A DNA stretch of 64,000 nt from Alisma plantago-aquatica (Eukaryota > Streptophyta > Magnoliopsida > Alismatales > Alismataceae), in NCBI GenBank assembly GCA_963693085.1, contig OY856409.1, positions 1,537,727,072 through 1,537,791,071 on the forward strand. Reading direction: 5' to 3'. This document shows, piece after piece, positions 11,573-24,394 of this stretch. Below the pieces are notes generated by a model that ran no database searches, was not told the origin of the DNA, and worked only from the letters and a program-made list of their open reading frames with translations. How positions within the stretch are numbered: the stretch's first letter is position 1; every line of letters starts with the position of its first letter. The position numbers and the translations under genes are program-made.

Positions 11573-13174
11573 TGTAACAACCGACAAAAAAATCATTACT
11601 AATTAAGCGGAATTAAACATAAATAGCGGATTAACAGAAATCACTAAAAATGAAAACCATTTTACAAAGAGATCCGTTTCTAGGAAAACTCTTACTGAAA
11701 GATACAACACCTTATATACATCATTGTTCACATTGTACATACCATGTACATCTTCATCTCGAGGGTTACATAAAACAGTGGCTTTGCCGAACTATACATA
11801 AGCAACATACATCCTCAAGGCATACAAGCTAAAATATTTGATTGATCATAAAACCATAACAAACCAACACCAAGGACCTGAGAGTACAGAGACGACACAT
11901 AGGACTTCTATCTACAAGACACGACAGACAATACACTCAACCTGAGTTGTCACTGTTGTCCCTACTGTTGTTGATGTACCTCTGCAGTATGGTCTCCACC
12001 GCCTCGTACACGTCCACCTAAAGAAATGTGGATCCCACGGGGTGAGACATTAGTCCCAGCAAGAGATATAACTCTATACTGACCATATTATTATCACAGA
12101 TTAAACATTTATAAACTGAGCAGAGGTTCTTTTTATATTAATAGGCAGGATAAATTACTGTATAAACAAAATGAAGTTATCTCCTTTCTCAAAGAGAACA
12201 TTAAATCTACTCATGGTAGGGTTATCAATCATCTATCTGCTTTGCAAGGAATGTAAAAAACGTAAATAACATCTATCCACTAAGGATGCATAAAAGAAAT
12301 GTAACATCAGCCAATGATTTCTGTATTCAATCCTTAAGCAAACATGCTATACAAATAATTACATTTTACAATCACACTTATGCCCTGAGGAGATGAGGTA
12401 TACTGCTCATATCCAACCGACCACTGCAAAATTTAAATCAGTACTATACAAGGTTAATGGCAGAGCCAGTTGCCAAGACCTCCCTCGTCTCAGCCAGTCC
12501 AAGACCACAGGCAGGACATCTCGTGTAACTGCTAAATAGCTTTCCAGGGTATACTGGCAACTTTGCTATATACAACTACATCGTCAACTCCACTCTCTTC
12601 AGGAGAGAAAGATCTCGTGTTTATCTAACATCCATCCTGACCTTCATCATCGGGAGATTCGTGATACATCCATCCCGGCACATAATGAAGGATTGAGAGA
12701 TCTCGTGTTTATCTCACGTCAATCCAACATTAGGGCGTACAAATATTTTCACCCATCACCCCCGCATATTCAAAAATATGCAGTCTCTAGGTTATGCCGC
12801 AGAGCATCCCGTTTCACCATTCAGGATGAGACCTGGCGCCGAATGGATCTACGGTCGGGGTACTACATGATGAGATTCGACTTGGTTAATTAAGTACATT
12901 ACTGTATTCTTTTAGCATCATTCTAGTTTTCAAACATGAATTATTATGACAAATGCTACAAAGAAAAGTGTGATACATCTATCAAGTACTTTTCAAAACT
13001 TTATATAACATTAGGATCTCAATCCCTTATCTCATTACTGGGAATTCTCATCCCTTAACATTATCATCATCATGATTACAGATATGGGTATTAAAACCCT
13101 TAGTTCATCACAGAACATTATTAATACCTCTAGGTCTTAGGACCAAGGTATATTTGATACTTGTTACCCAAGCA

Positions 13175-13440
13175 TCTCACACGACTCACAAGGCCCATTA
13201 AGTATCTTGTCACCTCTCATTAGGCAACAAATTATCACATGGCTCACAAGGCCATTACACATCTTGTCACCTCTCACTAGGCAACAACTTATTCACATGG
13301 CTCACAAGGCCATTAAACATCTTTTCACCTTTCGTTAGGCAACAACTTATTCACATGGCTCACAAGGCCATTTCACATCTTGTCACCTCTCATTAGGAAA
13401 CAACTTATTCACATCGCTCACAAGGCCATTAAACATCTTG
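13175..13440. repeat. Minisatellite, five units of about 62 bp
   Basis: Each unit contains 'ggctcacaaggccatta' followed by 'catcttgtcacctctca' and 'ggcaacaac'. There are five copies here, against four in the other LTR at 21745-21955, which shows slippage or unequal exchange since insertion. Confidence 0.85.
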
Positions 13441-15534
13441 TTATACAAGTATTTAACATACCTTACAAGGCTTATCCAATAAAAGAATTACAACCTTCCC
13501 ATCATTAGGGTTAGGGTTTCCCTTTCTTATCAATTAGGGTTTCTCTTACATATCATCACCCTTCATTAGGGTTAGGGTTTTCCATTATTAACCATTTAGG
13601 TTTTCAAGATCATATTATCAATGATCAAACCCTAATTCATTTCCCCACACATCTAGAAGCAAACTTTGATATCATAAGTATTCAATCATACTCATTTATT
13701 CTCATCATTTATCATTAAATGATTATCAACACAAGGTATGAGATCTTCTCTCATCCTTACCAGAATATGATTACATCATACTTTATTAACTTGGCTTAAC
13801 CTTTTCTCAAGGTATGTTAGCCTACACTTATCAAAGTGCATTAAGCTCATTACATCTCAATGTAACAATTGACATGACACACTTCATGTGTTACTCATCC
13901 AAGTATATTGGATTTAGGGTATATCAAGGTGTATCAAACTTGAAGTGTTGGATGTGATATCTATCATGTCTTGATGTATCACTTCCCTCATCACTTTTAT
14001 CTTACTTAAGTGTATCAACTTATCTTGTATTAGGGTATTTCCCATCCTAATACTTTATGCACTAGCTCATCACATTTATCATGTAATGTATTGGTCATAA
14101 ATCACACATTTGAATTATCCAACCATCATCAATGATATGGACTCATCTCGGGTTAAGGCATTGTTGATATAAGGTTGTCCATTATCAACCACTTTAGATG
14201 TTTCACCTATCAAGGTATTAGCCACACCATTACTTGGTGTTACACTCATCACTTCTAAGAGTATCTTTCCCTCACCTTTACAAGGTGTCTCAGGTTAGAG
14301 GTGTGCATGTGTTCATCATATCGGGTTGAAGGTGTATAAGCACTCACCATATCAGGCTAGAAGTATATGAACACCAATCATATCAGGATAAAGGTGTTTA
14401 TATGTATTACCTATGTTGTTCATGAGGTACTAAGCCATCACCATGTTGGGCTAGAGGTGCATTCAATCACCATATCAGACGGCTCACCATCTACGGTTGG
14501 CCATGACAAATTCGGGTTTGCCATATCGGGCTCAACCCAATATACATGTCAATTGTAGTGTAGGGCACCAAACCATATTGGGCTACACCATCAAACATTA
14601 GGCTGCAACACCCATGTCGGGTTAGGGTTGATTGTGACAGGCACATGGTACATATATGTGTCGCCCATGAAGTTTAAGAGGTATCAACTCATCACCATGT
14701 CGGGCTACCACATTGTTTAGGGTTTTATATCATGCAACCCTATCATGAAAGGTCATGTGTCGTGCAACCATGTCGTGCAAGGTCATGTAGGCCGCATGAT
14801 ACTAAGTACCAATGATGTGTTATATGATCATATCATGCAATAGCATTTGTTACTCTTCACTTATATCAGGTTACCCAAATTAGGGTTTCTTATCAACTTA
14901 CAAGTATACAATTGACCTAGTATTGTGCATGGAATCTATAATAGACTTCCTATCATGAAAGAGGTGTATAATACACCCCCATATCGTGCAAGAAGGTATA
15001 CAATGATATCCATATCGTTTTAGTGAAGTAGGTGCATCATCATATCAGGTTGGAGGTGCTTGCTTATGTGCTTGCTCTCGATATCACTTTTATAAAGTGA
15101 TACCATCATCTTCAAGCTCTAGACCTTTGTTATAACTGTTATAGTTCATAGAAACTGGTCTAAGCAACTACTAGAACTCATAATTTTCATCAAATATTTC
15201 AGGAAATTTCGGAATTAAAAGTAATTCATTAAATATAGCAATTTAGGTGATGAATAATAACATGGTTGAGTTCAAGTTATACCCGACTTAAGAACAACTT
15301 CAAAGCTCCAAACTCCAAAGCTCCATGTTCCTAAGGTTGAAGATGACTTATAAAAGGTCCAAGGCTCGTTAACATCTCCTTCATATACAAGGCATCACCA
15401 TGGATAAGCAATTGGTGAAGAAGAAAAGAAAGGTAGATCATAACCCTAGTTCCGTGCTTCAATTCAAGCTTGAAGACAACTATGGCTCACCTTAGAGTTA
15501 AGATTTGAGCCCTTGAGCACCTTGTCCGACACCC

Positions 15535-15760
15535 TACCACTCTTGGATGATATGTACTTCCTCTTGGACGATACAACTTTGCTTTTGGCCGATATCTCAC
15601 TCTCATGGCCGATATCTCACTTCTCATGGCCGATATTACCCTTCCTGGACGATATCACCCTACTTGGGCGATATGGTCTTGCCATGGGCGATACCTCAAG
15701 GCCCATGAACGATACCGCAGAATCCCTTCACGATATAGGAGCTCTATGCACGATACAGTA
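15535..15760. repeat. Degenerate 20-25-bp array with a CGATATC core (left LTR)
   Basis: About ten units of the form 'tggccgatatctcac...' repeat irregularly. In the transcribed (minus) direction the array begins about 55 bases past the TATA box, so it would lie in the leader of the element RNA. The matching array in the other LTR is at 24045-24270. Confidence 0.7.
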
Positions 15761-15813
15761 AGGTAGGAGGGTGGTAAGGGTCGCAAAATTTCATCAAGGG
15801 GTGAAACTAGGGG

Positions 15814-15822
15814 TATATATAC
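15814..15822 (-). promoter_or_regulatory. LARD LTR TATA box (left copy)
   Basis: Minus strand reads GTATATATACCCC, at the same place as 24331-24339 in the right LTR. The upstream G-boxes of the right copy are mutated here ('cacatat' and 'cacgag'). Confidence 0.5.
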
Positions 15823-16732
15823 TTGTTGTTCATGAAGGAATGTAAAAAATGAGGTGTCATCATTTGAGCGAGTAGGTGCCACATATCCATGCATGGATGA
15901 CACGAGTACATTCATGCATCAACATTTATATTGTCTTGAAAATCAGTTGAGGATCATGTAGAGATGCAAATTCGTCCATTACTTATCCCTTTGAATAAAA
16001 TATATCAACAAAATCACCACTTTATTCACAACTCATCACAACTTTGCTAAGGAAATTGTAACCCGACACAACTCACATCCCTGAGGTGATTTGCACAACA
16101 TGGACTTTTCCAATAGTACACAAAACGATATGAGACACCTCCTTGGGCTCCTTGGCCGATAGTCACTCATATATAAACTTTTCAACTTCATACAACTCAA
16201 GTTAAGCTTTCATATTCAACCCTTTTCTTTGTCATTTCATCACCAAGAACACCATCATTCATAATTGATGCAAACATGGTGTATCATTAATTATATCTCC
16301 TCTAAATGATATTAGGAGGTAGTAGGGACACTCTAGAGGTAGTAATTTGTATATCAACCCCACATTTTGGGTAATTTACAATTTGTACCAAAATTGGTAC
16401 ACATGGTACCAACATTATCCAAACAAGTTCAAACTTGGAATTTAGGCTTTCCACAAGCCACCACCTTGCATAATTTCTCTCTTATGATGATAAAACATAT
16501 AAGGCACGTTAAACATGTGACATATTGCAATATAACCCCTTAACTTGGGTAAATTGCTCTTTGGTCCAAAATAAAGGAACATTGCTCAAACAACATTCAA
16601 TCAGGACCAAACTTGAAACATAAGTGTGTCACATGATAACAAAACACCTTAGAGGATTACATTAAAGTTATAAGTAACTTTATTAGCCAAAACAAATAGG
16701 GTTACCTCATAACCCAGGTTAGGGTTGTTACA

Positions 16733-17812
16733 AGTTACGTCCCTGAAATCCCAGGTAAAGGGAGACATATATTATTCAAGAATTATATCATCAAGTCTTC
16801 ACATAACATTTTAATGTCATGGAGATGTCATAGAACTTTGACTAGCACAAAGTTCTTCCACACATGATTATCATAGAATCTATCACATAGGATACATACT
16901 CCACTGCCTTTTTCATTATTGACTATAGAGTCAACTCTGTGTCAGGTAACACTTTTCTTAGTTGGAGAAGCATTATACATACATATCACTTATGAACTTA
17001 TCTTGGAGGTATCTTTAGATGTTATTATAAGTTTCTTTAACAGATCTAGGTAAGGGTATTCTAAGGAATTATTTTTAGCTTGATAAGCTTTCCCGCAATG
17101 ATTTCACAATTGTTCCTTCAATTGATACATCCTTATCGATGTTATGTTTATGGGGAGCATAAACCCCTAACATGTGATGTCCATACTATTTTATGTAACT
17201 ATATTGATTTCACAGTTGGCCTTCCCAGGTAACCAACATAAATCATCTAATTAGGAGTTATGTTTTCCATTCCACCTGATATTTCTTAGATACCCAAATT
17301 CCTTACTTAGGTATTCGCCACATGTGTCAAAAATACATCACATCCTCATCTTTCTTTCATCTTGGGACATTATTTGTTACTCATATCTTTATCTTGGAAC
17401 CAAAGTCCAAGACGATTTGATACTTTTCTAAGTATCCATCAATTGAACACTTTTAACTCATGCACATCAAGTGTCATAAGACTCACTTGATTGCCATGTC
17501 CCTGAAAGGAAAGAACACAAAGAAACACATTCCTATTATCACCCCATCATCACCCAGGGTTGTTTATCAAAGAGAAGGGATTATCATCTTCTCTAATTAT
17601 TGCATGAACTTTCAACTATTCATGAGTCATTTACTCTTGTCTCATACTAAGTTCCTTGCCATTAGCATAGGAATTATAAGGATGATTACATGTCATTATT
17701 CCTTTATTTGTTATTGTCTAACATGTTCATGAACATTTTGTGATTTTATCACATTTCTCATTTCCACATCATGGGAATAGATCTTTACTATTCACACATG
17801 CTTTATCAGACA
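16733..17812 (-). other. LARD interior, 3' part
   Basis: Non-coding AT-rich sequence between the 3' LTR and the Cassandra insertion. The 28 bases next to the LTR resemble the end of gypsy pol and its polypurine tract, but the tract itself is weak. Confidence 0.6.
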
Positions 17813-17817
17813 CGGAT
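17813..17817. repeat. Cassandra target-site duplication, left copy
   Basis: CGGAT, against GGGAT at 18649-18653: four of five bases match. Confidence 0.65.
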
Positions 17818-18108
17818 TATAACGTCCCAAGACTTTGAGGCCTCAGATAAGATGATCTTAAAAGGAATGATTGGATTATCCATATCACCAAGGTGCACCT
17901 CCTTTTTCGGGAGCCCATCACTAAGAACTCCATAGTTAAGCGTGCTCAACTTGGAGCAGTACTGGGATGGGTGACCTTTCGGGAAGTTGATCCTGACATG
18001 CGCGTGAGTGAGGACAAAGCGTGTAGTTAAGGATTGTGGTAGTCTGTGGGGCCAGTCGTCATTCCTGAAACTCTACTAGAGCCTAGGACAGTGGGCCCGG
18101 GCGTTAAA
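17818..18108 (+). repeat. Cassandra 5' LTR
   Basis: Begins TATAACGTCCC (the expected TG is now TA) and ends GCGTTAAA (expected ACA). It is very similar to the 3' LTR at 18359-18648. The changed terminal bases suggest some age. Confidence 0.9.
17887..18005 (+). ncRNA. 5S rRNA-like promoter block in Cassandra 5' LTR
   Basis: Box A-like 'agttaagcgtgctc' at 17934-17947 and box C-like 'gggatgggtgacc' at 17964-17976 are the internal RNA polymerase III control elements of 5S genes. The 5' third diverges, and 'ctaa' is inserted in the normally continuous 'catcagaactcc', so this is not a functional ribosomal gene. In Cassandra the block may drive Pol III transcription of the element. Confidence 0.8.
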
Positions 18109-18110
18109 AA

Positions 18111-18122
18111 TGGTATCAGAGC
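18111..18122 (+). other. Cassandra primer-binding site
   Basis: TGGTATCAGAGC, perfect initiator tRNA-Met complement, two bases after the LTR. Confidence 0.92.
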
Positions 18123-18346
18123 CTAACCCCTCTAGTAGGTGGGGCCCAAATGGGCATGGCATGCCAGTCTTTAAGTCGTGCGGTCCAGGCATGTTGGAAA
18201 GGGCTGTCCATGGTGATGTAGCCACCCTTGCGCTGGTATTCCGTGATCGAGAGCTGGGTGTCCATAGGACATGTTGGGTCTACACTGAAATGGGGAATGA
18301 TTATGAGTCCTTATAGTTGAGCCTTGACGAGGACGTCAAGAGTCTA

Positions 18347-18358
18347 AGTGGGGGAGAT
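18347..18358 (+). other. Cassandra polypurine tract
   Basis: 'aagtgggggaga' precedes the 3' LTR, which begins TGTAGCGTCCC at 18359. It primes plus-strand DNA synthesis in LTR elements. Confidence 0.75.
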
Positions 18359-18648
18359 TGTAGCGTCCCAGGACTTTGAGGCCTCGGATAAGATGATCTT
18401 AAAAGGAATGATTGGACTACCCATATCACCAAGGTGCACCTCCTTTTTCGGGATCCCATCACTAAGAACTCCATAGTTAAGCGTGCTCAGCTTGGAGTAG
18501 TATTGGGATGGGTGACCTATGGGAAGTTGATCCTGGCATGCGCGTGAGTGAGGATAAAGCACACAGTTAAGGCTAGTGGTGGTCTATGGGGCCATTCGTC
18601 ATTCCTGAAACTCTACTAGAGCCTAGGATAGTGGGCCCGGGCGTTACA
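18359..18648 (+). repeat. Cassandra 3' LTR with second 5S-like block
   Basis: TG...CA termini are intact. The box C-like motif is at 18505-18517, and the same 'ctaa' insertion seen in the 5' LTR is present. Confidence 0.9.
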
Positions 18649-18653
18649 GGGAT

Positions 18654-20140
18654 CATCTCCCTTGTTCTCATTCTCATTTCATGAGGATTATACTTTTTAC
18701 TTCCTCATATACACATAATGATCTGAGATCATCTCAGATTCCTCTTTCTAGTACTTAGGATGTGATACAATTATCCATACCATATTTCCAGTTTTTATTA
18801 TACTCACTAGATTGTCTTAGAATGACAACTTGATCAGAGTAGTCGGAAAGATAACAATCTAAGAGTTCCATACTTAACCTCTCTCCAATAATTATATACC
18901 TGGACAGGGTATACAAGTACTGAGATTAGGTAGTATGCACTTTATGTAGTATCATATTCCTTACTTTTCGTACCATCACCAACACATGATTTAACATTCC
19001 TGGACTTTCTCTAGGCATCACTTCTATATCTCATCCATTTTCACATAGATAAGAGCAATTATAGAGCATTTAAAAGAATACTGAACAGAATATAAATTCT
19101 AGTTCTCATCATTTATTTCCTATGTCCCCATAGGATAATCAATAGGGAAATCAATAAAAACAATCATTCTTATGATTATCAGATAACATCAGGATAAGGC
19201 ATATCAAAATGAAAAAGCTCTATATGACTGTTACCCCTCACAGTCATCTACCACTTTAGGTTTACTCAACACATAGAGTCTATTTATTTCATGTTGTTAC
19301 TCTTGCATTTTTTACATTATTAGCTATAAATTTCGTAAGCCCCGCCGAGTCTACCTCGGTTGTTGAGTCATTTCCTCCCTTATTTTCAATGAAAAGAGTT
19401 TAGTATGCTCAACATGTACACATCTATAACATGTATTATCCTTGTACCATGGTCTTATCGATCTTATTACCGATGTAGAGACTAATCCATGGGTTCTTAC
19501 AGGTGGAAATTTAGGACCTTTGCTTTTACTTAGTGGCTACTTCCCTGGCACACTAGGCATTTATTGCACTGGTGGAACCAAAAAAAATTTGGCTTTTTAG
19601 AACAACTAGGCAAATGTCTCTAGAATTGTAGTGACATTTCCTTAATTCTCAGCGTATTGCCTCTTCTTGGGCATTGCCATCACAGATATACTATATGTCT
19701 AAACTTATGGCAGAGTCTATTTTCTCGCCATATGTTAATCTTTCCCACATTTTCCACTATTCCAACATGACTATGTCATTTAGGAACCCTTTCAAAGCAC
19801 AAAGTTTCTATGTTGAGGACTGGTAACCTAGGTTGTAATGCTAGTATCCAGTCTACTATATGTATCAATGTTGTCCTAACCTACCCAACAAGAGCATAAA
19901 CATAGGATTCTCTATCATGATGGGAATTCTCAGGCACTCATTCTTCTCTTTCCTGATCCCTTACACCCTTTATTGGTGCAACAATATTGCTCTTAGCAAT
20001 GTGTCCCTCGTGTTCTCCAGTCATTTATAAACTTTTCCCTTTCTTCTGCACAAGCAGAAGTCACTATAGGGTATACTGCAGGACACTAACACAAACTCAA
20101 CACTTTAGTCATATGTCTCTGTAGACTCAGTGAACCTTAA
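18654..20140 (-). other. LARD interior, 5' part
   Basis: Non-coding leader side of the LARD between the primer site and the Cassandra insertion. No gag-like frame is visible in either orientation. Confidence 0.6.
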
Positions 20141-20152
20141 GCTCAGATACCA
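20141..20152 (-). other. LARD primer-binding site
   Basis: Minus strand reads TGGTATCTGAGC, one mismatch from the initiator tRNA-Met complement, four bases inside the LTR end at 20157. It sets the element's orientation. Confidence 0.8.
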
Positions 20153-21744
20153 AAATTGTAACGACCGACAAACAAATCGTTACTAATTAAGCGGAATTAA
20201 AAATAAATAGTGGATTAACAAAAATCACTAAAATTTAAACCATTTTACAAAGAGATCCATTTCTAGAAAAACACTTACCGAAAGATCCAAAACCTTATAT
20301 ACATCATTGTTCACATTGTACATACCATGTGCATCTTCATATCGAGGGTTACATATAATAGTTGCTTTGCCAAACTATACATAAGCAACGTAAAACCTCA
20401 AGGCATACAAGCTAAAATCTCGGATTGATCATAAAACCATAACGAACCAACACCAAGGACCTAAGAGTACAGAGCTGACACATAGGACTTCTATCTACAA
20501 GACATGACAGACAGTATACTCAACTTGAGTTGTCACTGCTGTCCCTGCTGCTTTTGATGTACCTCTGTAGTATGGTCTCCACCGCCTCGTGCACGTCCAC
20601 CTAAAAAAATGTGGATCCCACGGGGTGAGACATTTGTCCCAGCGAGAGATATAACTCTCCTCCGACCATATTATTATCACAGATTAAGAATTTATAAACT
20701 GAGCAGAGGTTCTTTTTAAATTAACAGGCAGGATAAATCACTGTATAAACAAAATGAAGTAATCTCCTTTCTTAAGGAGAACATTACATCTAATCATGGT
20801 AGGGTTATCAATCATCTATTTGCTTTGCAAAGAATGTAAAGAAATGTAAATAACATCTATCCACTAAGGATGAATAAAAGAAATGTAACATCAACCAATG
20901 ATTTCCGTATTCGATCCTTAAGCAAACATGCTATACGGCTGATACATTTTACAATCACACTTATGCCCTGAGGAGATGAGGTATACAGCTCATCTCCAAC
21001 TGACTACTACGAAATCGAAATTGGTACCATACAAGGTCAATGGCAGAGTTGGCTGTCAAGACCTCCCTCATCTTGGCTAGTCCGAGACCACAAGAAGGAC
21101 ATCTTGTGTCACTGCTAAATAGCTTTCTAGGGTATACTGGCAACTTCGCTATATAGAGCTACAACGTCAACTGCACTCTCTTCGGGAGGAAAGATCTCGT
21201 GTTTATCTAGGCCTTCATCATCGGGAGATTCATGATACATCCATCCCGACACATATAATGAAGGATTGAGAGATCTCGTGTTTATCTCACGTCAATCCAA
21301 CATTAGGGCGTATGGATATTTTCGCCCATCACCCCCGCATATTAAAAAATATGTTGTCTCCGGGTTATGTCGCGAAGCAACCCATTTCCCATTCAGGATG
21401 AGACCTGGCGCCAAATGGATCTATGGTCAGGCCACTACATAAAGAGATTCGACTTGGTTAATTAAGTACATTACTGTATTCTTTTAGCATCAATCAAGTT
21501 TTCAAACATGAATTATTATTACAAATGCTACAAAGAAAAGTGTAATACATCTATCAAGTACTTTTCAAGACTTTATATAACATTAGTATCTCAATCCCTT
21601 ATCTCATTGTTGGGAATTCTCATCCCTTAACATTATCATCATCATGATTACAGATCTGGGTATTCAAACCCTTAGTTCATCATAGAACATTATTAATACC
21701 TCTAGGTCTTAGGACCAAGGTATATTTGATACTTGTTACACAAG

Positions 21745-21955
21745 CATCTCACATGGCTCACAAGGCCCATTAAGTATCTTGTCACCTCTCACTAGGCAAA
21801 AAATTATCACATGGCTCACAAGGCCATTACACATCTTGTCACCTCTCACTAGGCAACAACTTATTCACATGGCTCACAATACAATTAAACATCTTGTCAC
21901 CTTTCATTAAGCAACAACTTATTCACATGGCTCACAAGGCCATTAAACATCTTGT
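21745..21955. repeat. Minisatellite, four units of about 62 bp
   Basis: Counterpart of 13175-13440 with one unit fewer. Confidence 0.8.
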
Positions 21956-24044
21956 TATACAAGTATTTAACATGCCTTACAAGGCTTATGCAATAAAAGA
22001 ATTACAACCTTCCCATCATTACAGTTAGGGTTTCCCTTTCTTATTGATTAGGGTTTCTTTTACATATCATCACCCTTCATTAGGGTTAGCATTTTCCATT
22101 ATTAACCATTTAGGTTTTCAAGATCATATTATCAATGATCAAACCCTAATTCATTGCTCCACACATATAGGAGCAAACTTTGATATCATAAGTATTCAAT
22201 CATACTTATTTATTCTCATCATTTATCATTAAATGATTATCAACACAAGGTATGGGATCTTCTCTCATCCTTACCAGAATATGATTACATCATACTTTAT
22301 TAACTTGGCTTAACCTTTTCTCGAGGTATGTTAGCCTACACTTATCAAAGTGCATTAAGCTCATTACATCTCAATGTAACAATTGACATGACACACTTCA
22401 TGTGTTACTCATCCAAGTATATTGGATTTAGGGTATCTCAAGGTGTATCAACCTTGAGGTGTTGGATGTGATATCTATCATGTCTTGATGTATCACTTCC
22501 CTCATCACTTTTATCTTACTTAAGTTCATCAACTTATCTTTTATTAGGGTATGTCCCATCCTAATACTTTATGCACTAGCTCATCACATTTATCATGTAA
22601 TGTATTGGTCATTAGTCACACATTTGAATTATCCAACCATCATCAATGATATGGCCTCATCTCGGGTTAAGGCATTGTTGATATAAGGTTGTCCATTATC
22701 AACCACTTTAGATGTTTCACCTATCAAGGTATTAGCCACACCATTACTTGGTGTTACACTCATCACTTCTAAGAGTGTCTTTCCCTCACCTTTATAAGGT
22801 GTCTCGGGTTAGAGGTGTGAATGTGTTCATCATATCGGGTTGAAGGTGTATAAGCACTCACCATATCGGGCTAGAAGTATATGAACACCAATCATATCAG
22901 GATAAAGGTGTTTTTATGTATTACCCATGTCATTCATGAGGTACTAAGCCATCGCCATGTTGGTATAGAGGTGCATTCCATCACCATATCGGGTGGCTCA
23001 CCATATAGGGTTGGTCGTGATGGATTTGGGTTTGCCATATCAGGCTCAACCCAATATACAAGTCAATTGGAGTCTAGGGCACCAAATCATATTGGGATAC
23101 ACCATCAAACATTAGGTTGCAACACCCATGTCGGGTTAGGGTTGATTGTGACGGGCACATGGTACATATATGTGTTTCTCATGAAGTTTAAGAGGTATCA
23201 ACTCATCACCATGTCAGGCTACCATATTATTTAGCGTTGTGTATCGTGCAACCCTATCGTGCAAGGTCATGTGTCGTGCAACCATGTCATGCAAGGTCAT
23301 GTAGGCCTCGTGATAATAAGTACCAATGATGTATTATATGATCATATCGTGCAATAGCATTTGTTACTCTTCACTTATATCGGGTTACCCAAATTAGGGT
23401 TTCTTGTCAATTTACAAGTATACAATTGAACTTGTATCGTGCATGGAATCTATAATAGACTTCCTATCGTGAAAGAGGTGTATACTACACCCCCATATCG
23501 TGCAAGAAGGTATAAAATGATATCCATATCGTTTTAGTGAAGTAGGTGCATCATCATATCGGGTTGGAGGTGCTTGCTTATGTGCTTGCTCCCGATATCA
23601 CTTTTATAACGTGATACCATCATCTTCAAGCTCTAGACCTTTGTTCTAAATGTTATAGTTCATGGAAACAGGTCTAAGCAACTACTAGAACTCATAATTT
23701 TCATCAACTATTTCAGGAAATTTCGGAATTAAAAGTAATTCATTAAATATAGCAATTTAGTTGATGAATAATAACATGGTTGAGTTCAAGTTATATAACC
23801 TTCCTTAAGAACAACTTCAAAACTCTACACTCCAAATCTTTACGTTCCTAGGGTTTAATATGACTTATCAAAGGTCCAAGGATCGTTCACATCTCCTTCA
23901 TATATAAGGAATCGCCATGGATAAGAAATTGGTGAAGAAGAAAAGAAAGGTAGATCATAACCCTAGTTCCAGGCTTCAATTCAAGCTTGAAGAAAACTAT
24001 GGCTCACCTTCGAGTTAAGATTTGAGCCCCTGAGCACCTTGGCC

Positions 24045-24270
24045 GACACCCTACCACTCTTGGGAGATATGGACTTCCTCTTGGACGATAAAACTTTGCT
24101 TGTGGCCCATATCTCACTCTCATGGATGATATCTCACTTCTCATGGCCGATATTACCATTCCTGGTCGATATCACCCTACTTGGGCGATATGGTCTTGCC
24201 AAGGGAGATACCTCAAGGCCCATGCACGATACCACAGCATCCCTTCATGATATAGGAGCTCTATGCATGA
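24045..24270. repeat. Degenerate CGATATC array (right LTR)
   Basis: Counterpart of 15535-15760, with the same order of units. It lies about 60-290 bases downstream of the TATA box in the minus-strand transcript. Confidence 0.7.
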
Positions 24271-24330
24271 TAAATTAAGGTACGAGGGTGGTAAGGGTCG
24301 CAAAATTGCATCAAGGGGTGAAACTAGGGG

Positions 24331-24339
24331 TATATATAC
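24331..24339 (-). promoter_or_regulatory. LARD 5' LTR TATA box
   Basis: Minus strand reads GTATATATACCCC. It would start transcription near 24300, toward lower coordinates. Confidence 0.55.
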
Positions 24340-24394
24340 TTGTTCATGAAGGAAGGTAAAAAATGAGGTGTCATCATCTTGAGCTAGTAGGTGC

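Larger units (their letters stand above)
11573..16732 (-). repeat. 3' LTR of the LARD (left copy)
   Basis: 5,160 bp, TG...CA on both ends, aligned by eye base for base with 20157-25247. The difference of 69 bp is largely one extra unit of the roughly 62-bp minisatellite at 13175-13440. There are no significant ORFs, although short chance frames recur in both copies. Confidence 0.9.
17818..18648 (+). mobile_element. Cassandra TRIM retrotransposon nested in the LARD
   Basis: It has two roughly 290-bp LTRs, a canonical initiator tRNA-Met primer site, a 250-bp non-coding interior and a polypurine tract. Both LTRs contain a 5S-rRNA-like block, which is diagnostic of Cassandra. The total length, 831 bp, is normal for the family. 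It encodes nothing and depends on other retroelements for movement. It lies on the plus strand, opposite to the surrounding LARD. Confidence 0.92.

Noticed and set aside
13175..13440. CRISPR-like array
   Set aside because: Units are head-to-tail without unique spacers and lie in a plant LTR; it is a minisatellite.
13500..13600. Telomere-like TTAGGG/TTTAGGG stretch as an interstitial telomere
   Set aside because: Only isolated 'ttagggtt' words, not a continuous array; same in both LTRs. The 'aaccctaa' words near 62027 are also degenerate.
17887..18005. A genuine 5S rRNA gene
   Set aside because: It is one of two copies inside Cassandra LTRs, is diverged at the 5' end and has an insertion; no tandem 5S array or T-run terminator is present.
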